The position numbers and the translations under genes are program-made. Of a stretch of 64,000 bases of DNA, positions 12,453-24,359 are shown one piece after another. Position 1 is the stretch's first letter. Each line of letters begins with the position of its first letter. The notes beneath the pieces were generated by a model. It was not told the DNA's origin, did no database searches, and was given only the letters and a program-made list of their open reading frames with translations. Origin of the DNA: Metopolophium dirhodum (Eukaryota > Arthropoda > Insecta > Hemiptera > Aphididae); contig NC_083560.1 in assembly GCF_019925205.1 (NCBI RefSeq), positions 19,115,145 through 19,179,144 of the forward strand, in the 5' to 3' direction.

Positions 12453-12520
12453 GTGTCAATCAGCATGGTCAGAAATATGAGGAAGAAGAAATACAAAATC
12501 AAGTTGATAGTAGTATATAA
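12453..12520 (+). CDS. Candidate alternative terminal exon of the RRM gene
   Basis: After the acceptor TGTTTAG at 12446-12452, a frame reads VNQHGQKYEEEEIQNQVDSS-I and then TAA. It joins in phase with the donor at 10967 if the frame ESEIQTK (just after 10945) is used. That frame is shifted by one base from the acidic frame that opens at 10824 and stops at 10952. Either the gene ends at 10952 and this exon is spurious, or a one-base indel near 10930-10950 hides a longer, glutamate-rich tail. The good splice sites and acidic composition favour a real exon, but modestly. Confidence 0.45.
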
Positions 12521-13071
12521 TTATAGTTTTAAGATAGCTCATGGGATATCATACTGATACCCTACTGTCATCAGCCCTTAGTAGAGTCATACTGTCATCA
12601 TGTACGATTAAAATATAAATTATATATTATACATTACATATGTAATTTAAAAATAATGCATTAGTTAAAATGAAATGTTTGTGAAGCCCAACTTATATTA
12701 TATCATAGATTAGGTTTAATATTTTAATCTTCTAAAAAGAAATTTGAAACCAAATCAATACAACAAATATAAGGAATTCTTGTATTGGATAAAATATTTC
12801 TTAGAAAGAGTATCAGTGTAAATACTAAAACATTGAACTAGCATGGATTGGAAGATTTTGTTGAAGGTTTAGATATAGAAAGACGAGCTTCAGAAAAACT
12901 ATGAAGGATTTACAGATTTACAGGATTTACTTTTTACAGTCGTGTACATTTTAATTTAAAATGTTATAAAACAGTTACTGTTTATTGTTCAATGTTTCAA
13001 GCCGTTCAAGGTATATACAATAATAATTTTGAACTACAAAACTAGATTGCACTAGGTGGTATAAGAAAGAG

Positions 13072-13430
13072 CATACACCTATAATAAACTAATGGACAGC
13101 GCATAGAGAGAGAGAGAGAGAGGTCAGGGGTACGATATAGAGTAAAAGAGAAAAGAGAACGTGGGGGAAATACAGTATTAGTTAGCATCATAGACCTATA
13201 AACTAATGGACAGCGCTTAGAGAGAGAGGTCAGGGGTACAAAAAGAGAAAAGAGAACGTAGGGGAAATACAGTATACGTCTATGATTACCCCCTTTATGT
13301 TCTTTCTCTCTTTTCCCTCTTCCTTCTTAGTTTATAGGTCTATGGTTCTTTCTCACTCACTCTATATTGGTGCCACTCAGTGATGGCTGGGTGGTGAGGG
13401 AGGCGCAGTCCATTAGTTTATAAGTCTATG
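13072..13430. mobile_element. MITE family B, copy 3, with a nested partial copy
   Basis: The outer ends (CATACACCTATAATAAACTA and TTAGTTTATAAGTCTATG) are family B termini. AGAAAGAG (13064-13071) and AGAAAGAC (13431-13438) flank them, a 7 of 8 match to a target duplication. Inside, 13189-13344 is a second unit with its own CATAGACCTATAAACTAATG start and TTTATAGGTCTATG end, without a duplication of its own. The element may be a self-insertion or a tandem rearrangement of the purine-rich arms. Confidence 0.8.
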
Positions 13431-13499
13431 AGAAAGACGCGAGAACTTTTCACGGACGTCTAATCACGAATCCTCCCGCAACCATAGTATCTATAACAT

Positions 13500-13772
13500 A
13501 GATAATATAATTTATATAAAAAAAGTTTTTCAAGTTTAAAAAACAAAAACAATAATGGTTTTTGAAACAGCAAGAACTTTTTTAATATAAGTGATATCAG
13601 AAAAATAAAAACAATGTTGCACAGCCAAAGTTCTCCTTTTTATGTAGTGAAAATCTCGTTTCTTAGTTATGACTGTAGCCTTCTCGGTTCTTTCCCACGC
13701 AAAACAGTTTTTTGCTATGTTGTGCATATGCAAGACGGAGACAACACATGCGGGTGTAGCGTCCTCTTAAGC
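13500..13772. repeat. Family C element (TTAAGAGGACG ends), right-hand part
   Basis: The distal end AGCGTCCTCTTAA and the preceding GACAACACATGCGGGTGT match the right end of the complete copy at 19288-19697. The interior also matches: AAGAACTTTTTT, GTGATATC, AACAATGTTG, and GTTCTTTCCCACGCAAAACA against GTTCTTACCCACACCAAACC. The left end is missing. Confidence 0.7.
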
Positions 13773-13776
13773 CAGA

Positions 13777-13865
13777 GGTCGGGCAATGTTTACAATCTGT
13801 TAACAATATTATAGTACATAATAGATAGAAGATTGATAACATCGATTTGTAAACATTGCCCAACC
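13777..13865. repeat. Short hairpin element
   Basis: GGTCGGGCAATGTTTACAA faces GTAAACATTGCCCAACC across about 50 bases. It lies directly against the end of the family C copy. It cannot code. Confidence 0.6.
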
Positions 13866-16618
13866 ATATGAGTTAGGGTATAGGACGATTGTCTTCAAGT
13901 ATGGTCTCTGAGTCGGGCATCTAGGTACTAAGGTCCTGAAAATTAGATAATGATTATAAATATTTCATTTTTAATGTAAGTAAAAACCAATATCTTATGA
14001 CGTACCTCCTAATCTACTCATTAATGAATACTATTTTCATCATTTTCTATGTGATTTGAAGTACAAGAGAAGCTGTAAGGTAAAGTCCATAACAGCATTA
14101 GTGTACAATGACCAATGTCCATGCATTCAATAACTATCTAACCTTTTTGTTTCATATGATTTTCAATTTAACAACATTTATTTTATTGTACTTATTACTA
14201 CATATTTTTTCATAAATAGGTAACTGTTTTTACATATTCTACAATAATTTGTTTTTTTATCACATATTTAGACATAACATTTTATTAGCTGAAATACCAA
14301 ATACGTTATCAAAGTATAAATTAATTTTTATTTCTAATATCTGAATAGTTGACATACGGCATACGACCATAGTGCCCATAGTGCATATTTTGTGGTTTGG
14401 TCTGTGTTTATTTATTGTGTAAATGTTGTGTAAATGTATATAACAGTTTAATATTTATTTTATAATTTTCTAATTATTACACTTAATTCCTATCATGCAG
14501 AAAGATCATCTAAGACTAGAAAAACTGCAAAATATATTTTTGAAAGAAAATTTACAAATTGACATAGGCGCGATTATTTTATAAATGCATTTAAAGTTCA
14601 AATCACTAACCGTCTCACACCAACATATTTTTGATTTCAGCGCATTTTTAAAAATTAGTTAAAAGCTATTACTTATTAGTTATAACTAGTGTTCAGATTT
14701 CGATGCATTTGTATCTTGTTTTGAAATGCTTGAAACAATGCTTTCTAAGATACAAATTTGTTTCTAGTAGGTAGGTACACACTATACTAACAACAAACTT
14801 TTTTGGGGCATTTTTAAAATTATTTTTGGTTTTTGACGTTGAAGTGAATTTTTGAACAGTTTTAGGTCATTATTTATTTTATATGCCATTTTTAAACTAA
14901 ATTTCCTGCTAGTAATAATGTGAAAAAAATTAAATTGTTATATTATATAAATAAACATATTGTATTAAAAGTGGTCTAAAACAACACAAGATAATCTGAT
15001 TTTTAAATAAAACAATTCACAACAAAATTAATTTATCTTGATTTCTGAAGAAATCCGTGCTTGATTTCAGAGAATTTTTTTGAGTTTTTAGGTCATTTAT
15101 ACATTTTTTGATGCTGGTAAGGTTATTTAAATCCGAGCCCTACTTATCCTATATTATACAAAATAATGCAACTTTCAGTATAGCTTCTGATAGAAAAATT
15201 GATTTTTTTTTAGCATTTTCGTGGGGTTTTGAAACTTTTACGTATATTATTATTTTTTATATAGGTACACAATGATATCATAAAAATATTTCGATTAATT
15301 TTACACTATTGCCTTCTTATACTATGAACCTATTCACAATAATTTCATACAATTTTTGAAAATGTTCATTTATCTAAATTAAAATTGTAAGGCATAGGTA
15401 GTTTTTGAGTTATTTAACTTTGTGTACTAAAGATAATAGGTCTATAATAATACATAATTTGCACTAAGCTGGCGTTTTCAATATTTTTTGGTTGTCAAAC
15501 TCATTACAAGTTCACCCTGTTGAATGGTCCTATGAAATCATAAATTATAATACATTTATGTTATTCTAAAGTTTAGAATCTAAACTAATCTACAGTCGTC
15601 TCAATGGCTTGGCTATAATAATGGCTGTTAAAGAAGCTGGAACAACCATTTTTTTTTTTTCATACATTTAGCTCGATAAGCAAAAGAAAATTAAACATAC
15701 TTCCAGAAGCTTGATTGAAATTTTGAAAAGTAAATTTAGTTTGTATTACTCTCTCCTAAGATTGCTCAGAAGTGAATTCTTATAATTTTCATTTCATCGC
15801 TATCTACAACTAAGTCAAATATAAGGATTTTTTTGATAAAAATATAAACTTACTATGCATCATATTATATTAACTAAATATAAAGTCGTAAATCTATTTC
15901 CGAGCAAACCTAGAAAATAGACTAACAAATATGCTCTTTTCAAAAGTAATATAATTCGATTGTAACAAGGTGAATTTTTATTCCTCTTTTGGAAAATTTG
16001 GTACTGTTTATATCAAATGTCTGCACTTTGTATTCATTGACTTGTGCATGCATGTATGGGTGTTAGAACAATTCTCTACGGAAATGAAATAAGACCAACA
16101 ATACAAAATAAATCCGGGAGTAACAAATTACACACATTAATGTTCATTTACTTCTCACACATTGACACAGCCGAAATGTACATGTAATATTAAATGCCTA
16201 AACTCTAATCCTTAAAACATGGTATGCTTCAGCCCCTTTAATTGTGAGGGTCGGGAATATAATCCAAAGTTATGTATTATATGAACTAACAAAAAAAAGA
16301 AAAGAGATGATATGATGATTATTGTTGTGTTGGAAAATTTGCATTGTACATATTGTTGTACGTTACCCAGCCATAAGTTTGTATATTATTATAATAATAA
16401 AATTACACACATTTTATCGAGAAACGGAGGCACAGATTGTTGTCGATGTTACGTGGTAATGTGGTTGTAAGTATAAAATGATGCCTAAAATATATATGAA
16501 TCGCTCTGAAAAGTCCTGGTGGTCTTATGTCACTCCAATTCAGCATTTGGTCTCAATGCCACAATACAATTTTACAAAACTGTGGACAATATGACCGGTC
16601 TTACAGTCACCTTTTTAA
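13866..16618. other. AT-rich intergenic stretch
   Basis: I see no gene, no complete transposon and no long repeat here. A possible splice acceptor before AAAGATCATC near 14500 opens only a very short frame with no recognisable content. Near 16620 a fragment of repeat family A (GCAATGAATGTATTAATTTT) appears. Confidence 0.5.
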
Positions 16619-16776
16619 ATTTTGACAGAGCAATGAATGTATTAATTTTACAATGAGTTTTTTTTTTTTTATCTATGTAGGTACGAGTGATATAGACACT
16701 AAGAATAAGGTTTAACACATAATACTCATATTATATTACCTACACATTATGGTTTCCATACTTCTCATTACTTTAC

Positions 16777-16858
16777 CATCCCAGACAGCAATTTTTTGAT
16801 TAATAATATTATTATAACGTTATTGTAATACTATCATTACAAAATGCTGTCTGGGATG
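16777..16858. repeat. 82-bp hairpin MITE
   Basis: CATCCCAGACAGCA and TGCTGTCTGGGATG are perfect 14-base inverted repeats around an AT-rich core of alternating A and T. There is no coding potential. It is either a tiny MITE or a solo hairpin from a larger element. Confidence 0.65.
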
Positions 16859-17108
16859 TTTTTCAATAGAACAAATACATTATTGAATGTATTTATAGTT
16901 TGTACATAGCAATAAAAAAATAGTCTTAAAAATTAAAATCTAGTATGAAAAAAGAAAAATAGTAACTAGCCATATAAGTTCTTCAGTGTAATTCTCTTTG
17001 AATTCTTGTACACAATTGGTCAGAACTAGAATCCAAAATATGTATAAGTAAACATAAAAATAAATTAAGTTGCAACAACATTATATTCCTGGAGTAGTGG
17101 TGTATAAT

Positions 17109-17687
17109 CAGTGGTGTATTGGTAAATATATTTATGGGTATACGCACCAATAAAATATGTATGTAACCTAAACGATCAAATTATATCATCGTATATATTA
17201 TATAACGTTATTGCAGTTCAATTAGTACATAGTTTTTAACATTATTTTATTAATTTTTGTATAATGTAACAATAGAAAATAAAACAAAATCAACTCGAAT
17301 GCCAAAAAAATTAAAATAATAATAACATTATTATTATAGGTACAATCTATAGAATTTTCCGCAAAGATTTTTTAAATTCTATATTAGGTTTACTAAATTG
17401 AACTTAAAGTCTTAAAATACATTAAACACAACACATATTGTTATATAACTTATATTCAATACCTACTTCAATTGATAAATAATTCATTAATACATAAATT
17501 CATTAATACGAATAACGTTTTTTTCTTATATGAACTATTAAATAAATTTTAAATCTTATTTGGTTTTCTGGTTATTTTGGAAGCGTATACCCAAAAATAA
17601 GATTTTACATTGGGTATACGCCGAAAATCAAAAATCTTCTGATGGGTGTACGGCGTATACCCGCGTACCCGTACCAATACACTACTG
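17109..17687. mobile_element. Non-autonomous hAT element with exact 8-bp target duplication
   Basis: The ends are CAGTGGTGTATTGGTA and TACCAATACACTACTG, inverted. TGTATAAT stands directly outside both ends (17101-17108 and 17688-17695), an exact 8-bp duplication. A second set of blocks built on GGGTATACGC lies near both ends, at 17145-17160 and 17580-17670. No transposase frame is left in its 579 bases. The CAG...CTG termini and 8-bp duplication fit hAT. Confidence 0.9.
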
Positions 17688-18435
17688 TGTATAATATATT
17701 ATAGGTATGCGATCTATAATAATATGACAAATCGTGTCATTTTAGAAATATTTGAGCAGTTGGTACTTACAATACAGTAAAGTATAAGACACGTTTAAAA
17801 CGTACAGTATAATTACTTAGTTTTGTTCGTTTATACTGTATAAAAGTTTTTTTTTATGCCTGCACTAAACTGCAAGTATCAGGTATAATTCAACAAGTTG
17901 ATATGATTTGTTAATTTGTAATATTAATTTATAAGTTTATATTTAATACAATTTAAATTGTACCTACAGTATATTTTATCACTATTATATTAAATTATAT
18001 ATTTACAAGGAAAAAAATGTATTCCTAATATTTCTTTTATCTTAATTGTTATAAAGTTTTATATGAGTAATTTATAAAACGTTTCATACCCATATATTTA
18101 ACTGTTCACTTCTAATTTGTTGATTGTGTGTTATCTCAACTTAACTTAACTTAATTATTTTCATTAGTTTGCCCAACGTCACCTTTGTTAATTAGGATGT
18201 GATACCTAATTTATGTTTTGTGTAAATAGAATATGTAACACGACCAACACGTCAATAAAAAAAAAAATTACAATATTATATTCATAATAAATTAAAAATA
18301 TTTTGTATAAAGTTATAATACTGTATTATTTATCTAATTTGGTTTACTAGAATATTAATTACTATGCCAATACATTGTTCATTTACTTTGGAACAATCAA
18401 ACTGTGGCTTTTACGATTTCCGAATGTGTGCTATA

Positions 18436-18712
18436 TTATATATTATATTGTGTAGGGTTCGTAACACATCCGTTACAAATACATAACACAGACTGGTCGT
18501 CTTTTGACGATTCATCTGAATATGTGGTATGAAGTAATTTGCATGTACTACGACCTAAGATACAATTTAAAACAATATTTTTCGTGTTAAAATAATTTAA
18601 GATAAATTGAACAACAAACCTAATTCATCTTTGTCTGAGGGACAGTCTTCTTTTTGGTGTTCTAGTATTTTGGTTTCATCCATACTATGTTGAGATTCAG
18701 TGCTATTCAGTG
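18436..18712 (-). CDS. Tentative two-exon 3' end of an unidentified small acidic protein
   Basis: On the minus strand, exon 18712-18620 reads LNSTESQHSMDETKILEHQK and continues acidic to DKDEL, then a GTTTGT donor. Exon 18515-18436 follows an acceptor CAG and continues in the matching phase (G plus AT makes D) as DESSKDDQSVLCICNGC, then a few residues and a stop. Both exons are short, but the phase match and the D/E/K/S composition exceed what I expect of random AT-rich DNA. No upstream exon was found and I do not recognise a family. It could be a transposon-derived fragment instead of a host gene. Confidence 0.35.
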
Positions 18713-18759
18713 CTTCAAAATATTTTTAAAATATTTATTGTGTCGTACCTACTATACTA

Positions 18760-18763
<4 letters not shown>

Positions 18764-18812
<49 letters not shown>
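18764..18812. repeat. (ATT)n microsatellite
   Basis: About 16 tandem copies of ATT/TTA without interruption. Confidence 0.95.
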
Positions 18813-18818
<6 letters not shown>

Positions 18819-18865
18819 AACTGTTCCGGAGTTACACAGAAATCATGTTACATTAATAATTATGG

Positions 18866-18960
18866 ATGGCAACGATATATCGATTTTTCTTTCGATAATA
18901 TCGTGTTATCGATATTTACCCGCCGATAATATCGTGATATCTCTTGAACCGTGATACAAA
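18866..18960. repeat. Palindrome-rich end built on CGATATATCGAT
   Basis: GATGGCAACGATATATCGAT is followed by several near-palindromic CGATAATATCG units within 80 bases. It resembles the start of a DNA transposon with internal subterminal repeats, but I could not find its other end. Confidence 0.4.
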
Positions 18961-19287
18961 TATTATTGTAACCGACGGGCGACGACCGTTAAGAAGTGGT
19001 TATGATCACCCGCCATTTGCGGACAAAAGTTATCTAAACATTCTAAACCATACTATTATCACCACTTTACTGTCACGAGTTTGAGTGTTTCCCGTTTGCC
19101 GTTTGGATAGAATTTTGTAAAATTAATATAAATTTATTACTCAACGAGTTCCTTAATCTGCTGATAGTCGCTCTATGATCGAAACGCCATAACTTAATTA
19201 ATATTATGTCCTCCAACACAAATATTACACAACAATTTAAGAAAAAAAAAGTGAGCATTTTTAATTATTATATATCTGAATCTATGT

Positions 19288-19697
19288 TTAAGAGGACGCT
19301 ACACCTGAATGTGTTGTCTATGTCTTACAAACTGTTTTGTGCGGGTAACAACCACACAGGGCTGTAATCCAAGCTAAGCAACCAAATTTTCACACTATAA
19401 TGAGTGTTTACTGTGCAACCGGCGTATTTTTCCGGTATCGTAAGTGAAAAGTTATTCAAGTTTGAAAAACTCAAAAATAATGAATTTTTAAACAATAAGA
19501 ACTTTTTTCTTACATATTTGTGATATCGAAAAATTAAAAACAATGTTGTACAGACAATGCTCTCCTCTTTCTAGTGTGAACATTTGGTTGCTTAACTTGG
19601 ACTACAGCTTGAGTGGTTCTTACCCACACCAAACCGTTTTTTCTATGATTTTCATTTGTAATACTGAGACAGCACATGCGAGTTAGCGTCCTCTTAA
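19288..19697. mobile_element. Family C element, complete copy
   Basis: It begins TTAAGAGGACGCTACACC and ends GTTAGCGTCCTCTTAA, so the ends are inverted and include TTAA. Next to the ends are GAATGTGTTGTCTATGTC and, inverted, GACAGCACATGCGAG. This is the only copy here with both ends. Partial relatives lie at 13500-13772, 31069-31280, 52575-52610 and 53520-53600. Either a TA or a TTAA duplication would fit, so I leave the superfamily open. From 19698 to 20986 I see no gene. Confidence 0.75.
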
Positions 19698-21402
19698 TAT
19701 ATTTATATTTATTATTATTTATGTAATTTGTATTTAATTATTCAAAGATTTTTTTAGTTAACATGTCAATTTTTCCAATACAATTCAACTTATTAATAAT
19801 TCTATGTTTTATCATGGCAAGTGCATATTTGCACTCTATATATTTAGATGGTATAGTTACACCATAACAACAAATTTTTTTCACATCAGTTTTCCACCAC
19901 CTATTTTTTATAACAAATAATCTGTATCTATTACGTATGGATAGGTCGAACCAAGACAATATAAATAATAATAATACTAATAATTTAGTATGTTACCAAC
20001 AATAGAAATTACTTTTGCTCCGGCTGATAGCCTGACACATCTTACTGTCCACAGCTCTTGTTAATGTTTGCCTCATTGAATTTGTTAAATTTTCTGGTAA
20101 AGACCAAAAGACAATCACACATTATCTCACCTAAATATCTATATACTATCATATTATTATATTCTACCAACGAAAAGAGTAAAACTAGTCTTGTCGACGG
20201 AATGTGAAGTGGCTATCACTTGGCTATCACAAAGTTGTGGACATACCTATTTACTATGTAGTTTGTGGTGAGACAAACTACAATTTTCATGAACTCAAAA
20301 TTCAACCTTTTTTAATTTCTCAAACTCAAATCCATTTTTTACTTTAACATTTAAACTCAAATCAGATAATTTGTAAAAACTGATAAAGGATATATAGGAA
20401 ATATTGGAAATAAAAATAGTATTCTGGGGTATGGATATTTATATTTTAATTAGTATTTTAACTTGATTTATCTTAAACTGTTCAAAATGTTAAGTTTGAA
20501 GTACCTATTCAATTTTGAGTATTAATTTCTAGTAAACTTCAAAATTGTTTGAATTTCTCAAAGTTGGGATAAAGTTCAAGAACTTATCCTTACTTCTATC
20601 ACAGATTATATATTATATAATTTTTATATAATATAAGTTTTATAAATCTGTGCTATTATGTAACTAATAATATTTTAGCTATATTTTTTTTTCCATTTTC
20701 TTTTGAATTAGTTATTGTATTTTTTACTTTTTCAACATGTTTGTTTTAATGCTCTATATTTTTCATGTGTATATATTTTATTAATTTTAGTTTTTAACTT
20801 CCAAACCCCTAGTATGGAGTAATATGAATTTGTATAATAATTTTTGGCTATTATGCCTTAATTAATTTTAGTATGGGTTATAGTTTCTAGCACCAACAAA
20901 TTTATTTTCAAATATATATTTATTTTTATCTTTTATAACTTAAAAAAAAATAATAATAATATTTTGGTAATTTTGTATTATTCTAGGCATCAACAATGGA
21001 TAAAACGGAGGGGAAGAAATCTGCTGGTTTAAAAGTAATTATTAGATTTTTATATATTAATTAAAAACTATACTTACTAATTCTGTCACATGATTTCCTA
21101 ACAATATGTTTTTAAAATAATATGATACTTTGGTAAATAACTACTTTATCAAGCGACTTTTTTGCAAACAATCAATGTATGCTGAAAACGATGATGGAAT
21201 CAGAATTTTGCTGAAACTTTTTAATAAACAACTGCTGGTTCTAACAGCTTAATTAATCAGTTTATAATATAATAATAACTTGACTGCTGTTATAATTTAT
21301 GACTATATGTTTAATTATAAACATTTTATTTTTGCCTTTGATTTTGTTTTAACATTTCATGTATCCATACAATATTATAAAACATTTTGTTTTTATTTTT
21401 AA

Positions 21403-21881
21403 CCCTTAGCTACAAGCACCATTTTTTTTCAATATTACACGCGCGGTGTATTTTATACACCAATTTCTTTTACACAGAAATCAATGTCGTATTGTATATA
21501 TATTTAACTTTACTTACTAATAAAAGAACAAAGTACTACTTAATATTGTTTTAAATATAATCATGATAAAAAATTTAATATAAAAAATTTTGTTATTACT
21601 ATATTATAGTTGATAAAAGTAATACACGCGCGGTGTATTTCGTTCACCGATACAAAAATATTTTAAAAAACATTGAATGACGACTGAAATGGATTAATAA
21701 CTATTACTAAACTAAACTTTTCTTAACTTTTCTTTAGCTTTTCTAAACTTTTTTTATCTAATACATATTAGATAAGAAAAGTTTAGATTAGGAGAATAAC
21801 TGAAAACAAATAAAAACCAAAATAGAACAAGATAAACAAATATATTGATGTATGAAATACACCAGCGTGTGTAGTTAAGTG
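21403..21881. mobile_element. piggyBac-like MITE in intron 1 of the MBD gene
   Basis: TTAA flanks both ends (21399-21402 and 21882-21885). The left end CCCTTAGCTACAAGCACC is inverted relative to the right end GTGTGTAGTTAAGTG. ACACGCGCGGTGTATTT occurs twice inside, and a degraded copy lies at the right end. Starting CCC after TTAA is typical of piggyBac. Confidence 0.8.
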
Positions 21882-22032
21882 TTAAATATAATAAAACACT
21901 AGTTGATTTCTATACAGTTATACATTTTATATGTTTCATAAATTTCAATATTTGTTTTAATACATTTTTAAGAATATATGGATGATTATTTCTATGTTAG
22001 TATCACTGACCTATCTCATTAACTGAGTACTG

Positions 22033-22275
22033 ACCATAGACATATATACCTAACCCATAAAAAAAGTTAATAGAAATTATATTTATTTATAATAGTAATA
22101 ATAATAATAATAATATTTATAATATATATTAATATTTATAATATATATTAATTTTTAAAATTATATTTTGAGGTTATATTTTTGAATGTTAACATTGTCA
22201 CATAGCTGTCGCCTCACTTATTAAAACGTAGGACCATAGAAAATCGGCTATCTAGTTATTATATATGTCTATGGT
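22033..22275. mobile_element. MITE with ACCATAGACATATA ends
   Basis: ACCATAGACATATA and TATATGTCTATGGT are perfect inverted ends. ACTG stands on both sides. A further inner copy, GGACCATAGAAAATCGG, lies near 22230. It sits in intron 1 of the MBD gene, about 150 bases downstream of the piggyBac-like MITE. Confidence 0.7.
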
Positions 22276-23580
22276 ACTGACAACTATACATCAAACAATT
22301 TTTCTTATCCATTATAGTTTTCAACATTTTTAAGTTATTTGCCTTTTTCATTATTATGGTTTTATAAAATGAATACCTTAATGGTGAGCTTAATATAAAT
22401 TTTATTTTTTGTAAGGCACTTATTTCAGTGTAAAAGTTATAATTTACATGCAATGTTAACAATATAGTATGTATTGTCTTAGTGCAGATTAATAAAAAAC
22501 GATGTTAAAAATAATTTGTCTTAATTTAACATTTACTAATTTTACTAAATAATGTGAATATAATACAGCTTACCCACTTAATACTTATCCCAAGAAAATG
22601 TGCTTAGTTTCTGTATTATTCTTTATATAAAAACCACTTCCTTACATACTAAACATTTAGTCTAAATTAGCTTATATTATAAATAGCATACAACATTTTT
22701 TGTAGTATTAATCATATAATAATAAAGCAAGATTGTATAATATGATAAATTAAAAATAATAGATATAATTTTAATTTGTTTATTTTTAGGAAACCAATAA
22801 ACCAGAACAACCTTTTATTGGATTTGATATTGATGATGATGTATTGAGGATTATTAACAATAACAAAAAATGTAAGTTTTTTTGGCTATTTTATGTTTAT
22901 ACAGCTTTTGTATGTAAATTAAAATTAAATATGTAACCATTTTTTTTTTGTTTATGACTACATTTAGTGGTAAAAAATGGAAATAAGTAAAGAAATAGGT
23001 GAACCTATGGACGTAGAAGAACTATCCTTTCTTAATAGCAACATTGCTAATAAAAAGAAACAGTCTAAATCAAGTAGTAAGTTATAACACTATCTGTAAA
23101 CATGCTTATGTTCTTATATTTTATATCATGTATATTATGAATGTGTAATAATAATGTATTATTTTTATGATTGATTTATAGTATTATCATCAAAACCTAA
23201 TGATGTTAAGAACAATCGAAGTAACAAGAGGCATAAGAAAGACAGTTTACGCAAGAATGCCTTGAAATCTTTGAAATTTCAAGTTCCCCCCTACTTTAGG
23301 TGAGTGACCTTCAATGTATATTACATATATCGGAAAATGGACTAAATCTCCCTGTATTTTTATGGAAAACAAGGAAAAATCTTCCAATTCATTTGCACTC
23401 AATATAAATACACACTAAACATTAATTTCTTGTGATGCTAGCTTTAAGTCTTAATGATTGTATGTTCATTGTTGTGTCATTCAATTTTTGTGTATACAAC
23501 AAATGTTCTCTTAGAAGTTTTAATTAAACTTTATTTGATTGACTAAAATATCAATTCCATTATAATTAATTAACTATTAA

Positions 23581-24359
23581 CTTGCCATTGGCGTTGAATG
23601 AGCGCAAATTCCCGGGTCTCGTCACCTCGTTGTTTATTCATCATTATTTATTATATAATGAACATGAATATTAAAACCAAAACCAAATTATTTACAAACT
23701 TATTAATCTTTAAAAAAAATGTTCCTACAATTTTTCTTAATTTTTTTTTTTCTTTAATTAACCCGCGGTAATTTATGCCATTGGGTGGATTTTAACTGTG
23801 GGGAGGTTACAGTAGGTTTTAGTTTGGCAGAATTTTCAAGTTGGCACCCGTAGGTATCTGCCATGCCCAGATGGGAAATGGCGGCCTCTCTCTCCAGACT
23901 GCCCGAAGTGAAATGCAGCCTGTGTCTGGATATCAAACCGGCGACAGTGCACATCGCAACAAACGCAGTGCACATCGCAACAAACGCCTTAGTCTGCTCG
24001 GCCACTCCGTCCCCCTAATTTTGAATTGTTAACCAATAAAAATTAATTTGTAATTTTTTATACATAATAATATATTGAATTATCATTGTTATTCATCTTA
24101 GCCCAAGTAGTCTGACAAATTTTGCTGATTATTACACAATACGCATGTGAATGTTGTATGCTCCTTACAAATCGATCTTCGTTAATAAATATTACATCAA
24201 TATTATTGAGTGAGTGCAACACTCACTTTATGGATACTAATAACATTGCATGTCGATTAAAAGTATTATTAGTATCTGATGAATTTAAGTAATAAATAAA
24301 CAAGTGGTTCTAAAAATACTAATGAGGTGAGCCGCACTCACCGCGATACCAATGGCGGG
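23581..24359. mobile_element. TTAA-type element related to 59361-59913, split by a SINE
   Basis: The left end, after TTAA (23577-23580), reads CTTGCCATTGGCGTTGAATG. The right end reads GATACCAATGGCGGGTTAT. Blocks such as CACCTCGTTGTTTATTCAT, TTATTATATAATGAACATGA and AAACCAAATTATTTACA have close matches in the copy at 59361-59913. Between the left and right halves sits an unrelated 280-base GC-rich insert (23741-24021). The element is in an intron of the MBD gene. Confidence 0.75.
23741..24021 (-). mobile_element. tRNA-derived SINE (Leu/Ser-type head)
   Basis: On the minus strand the head contains an A-box-like TGGCCGAGCAGACTAAGG (24005-23988) and a B-box-like GGTTTGATATCC (23939-23928), as in class II tRNAs. 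A T run at 23741-23752 becomes the 3' A tail. Between the boxes a 21-base unit is duplicated exactly (23946-23966 and 23967-23987). The body is GC-rich, unlike its surroundings. Polymerase III origin is inferred from the boxes. Confidence 0.7.

Noticed and set aside
12770..12960. Possible coding segment (DKIFLRKSISVN, EDFVEGLDIERRASEKL)
   Set aside because: Frames are short, interrupted by stops, and no splice sites give a consistent phase. I could not separate it from chance.
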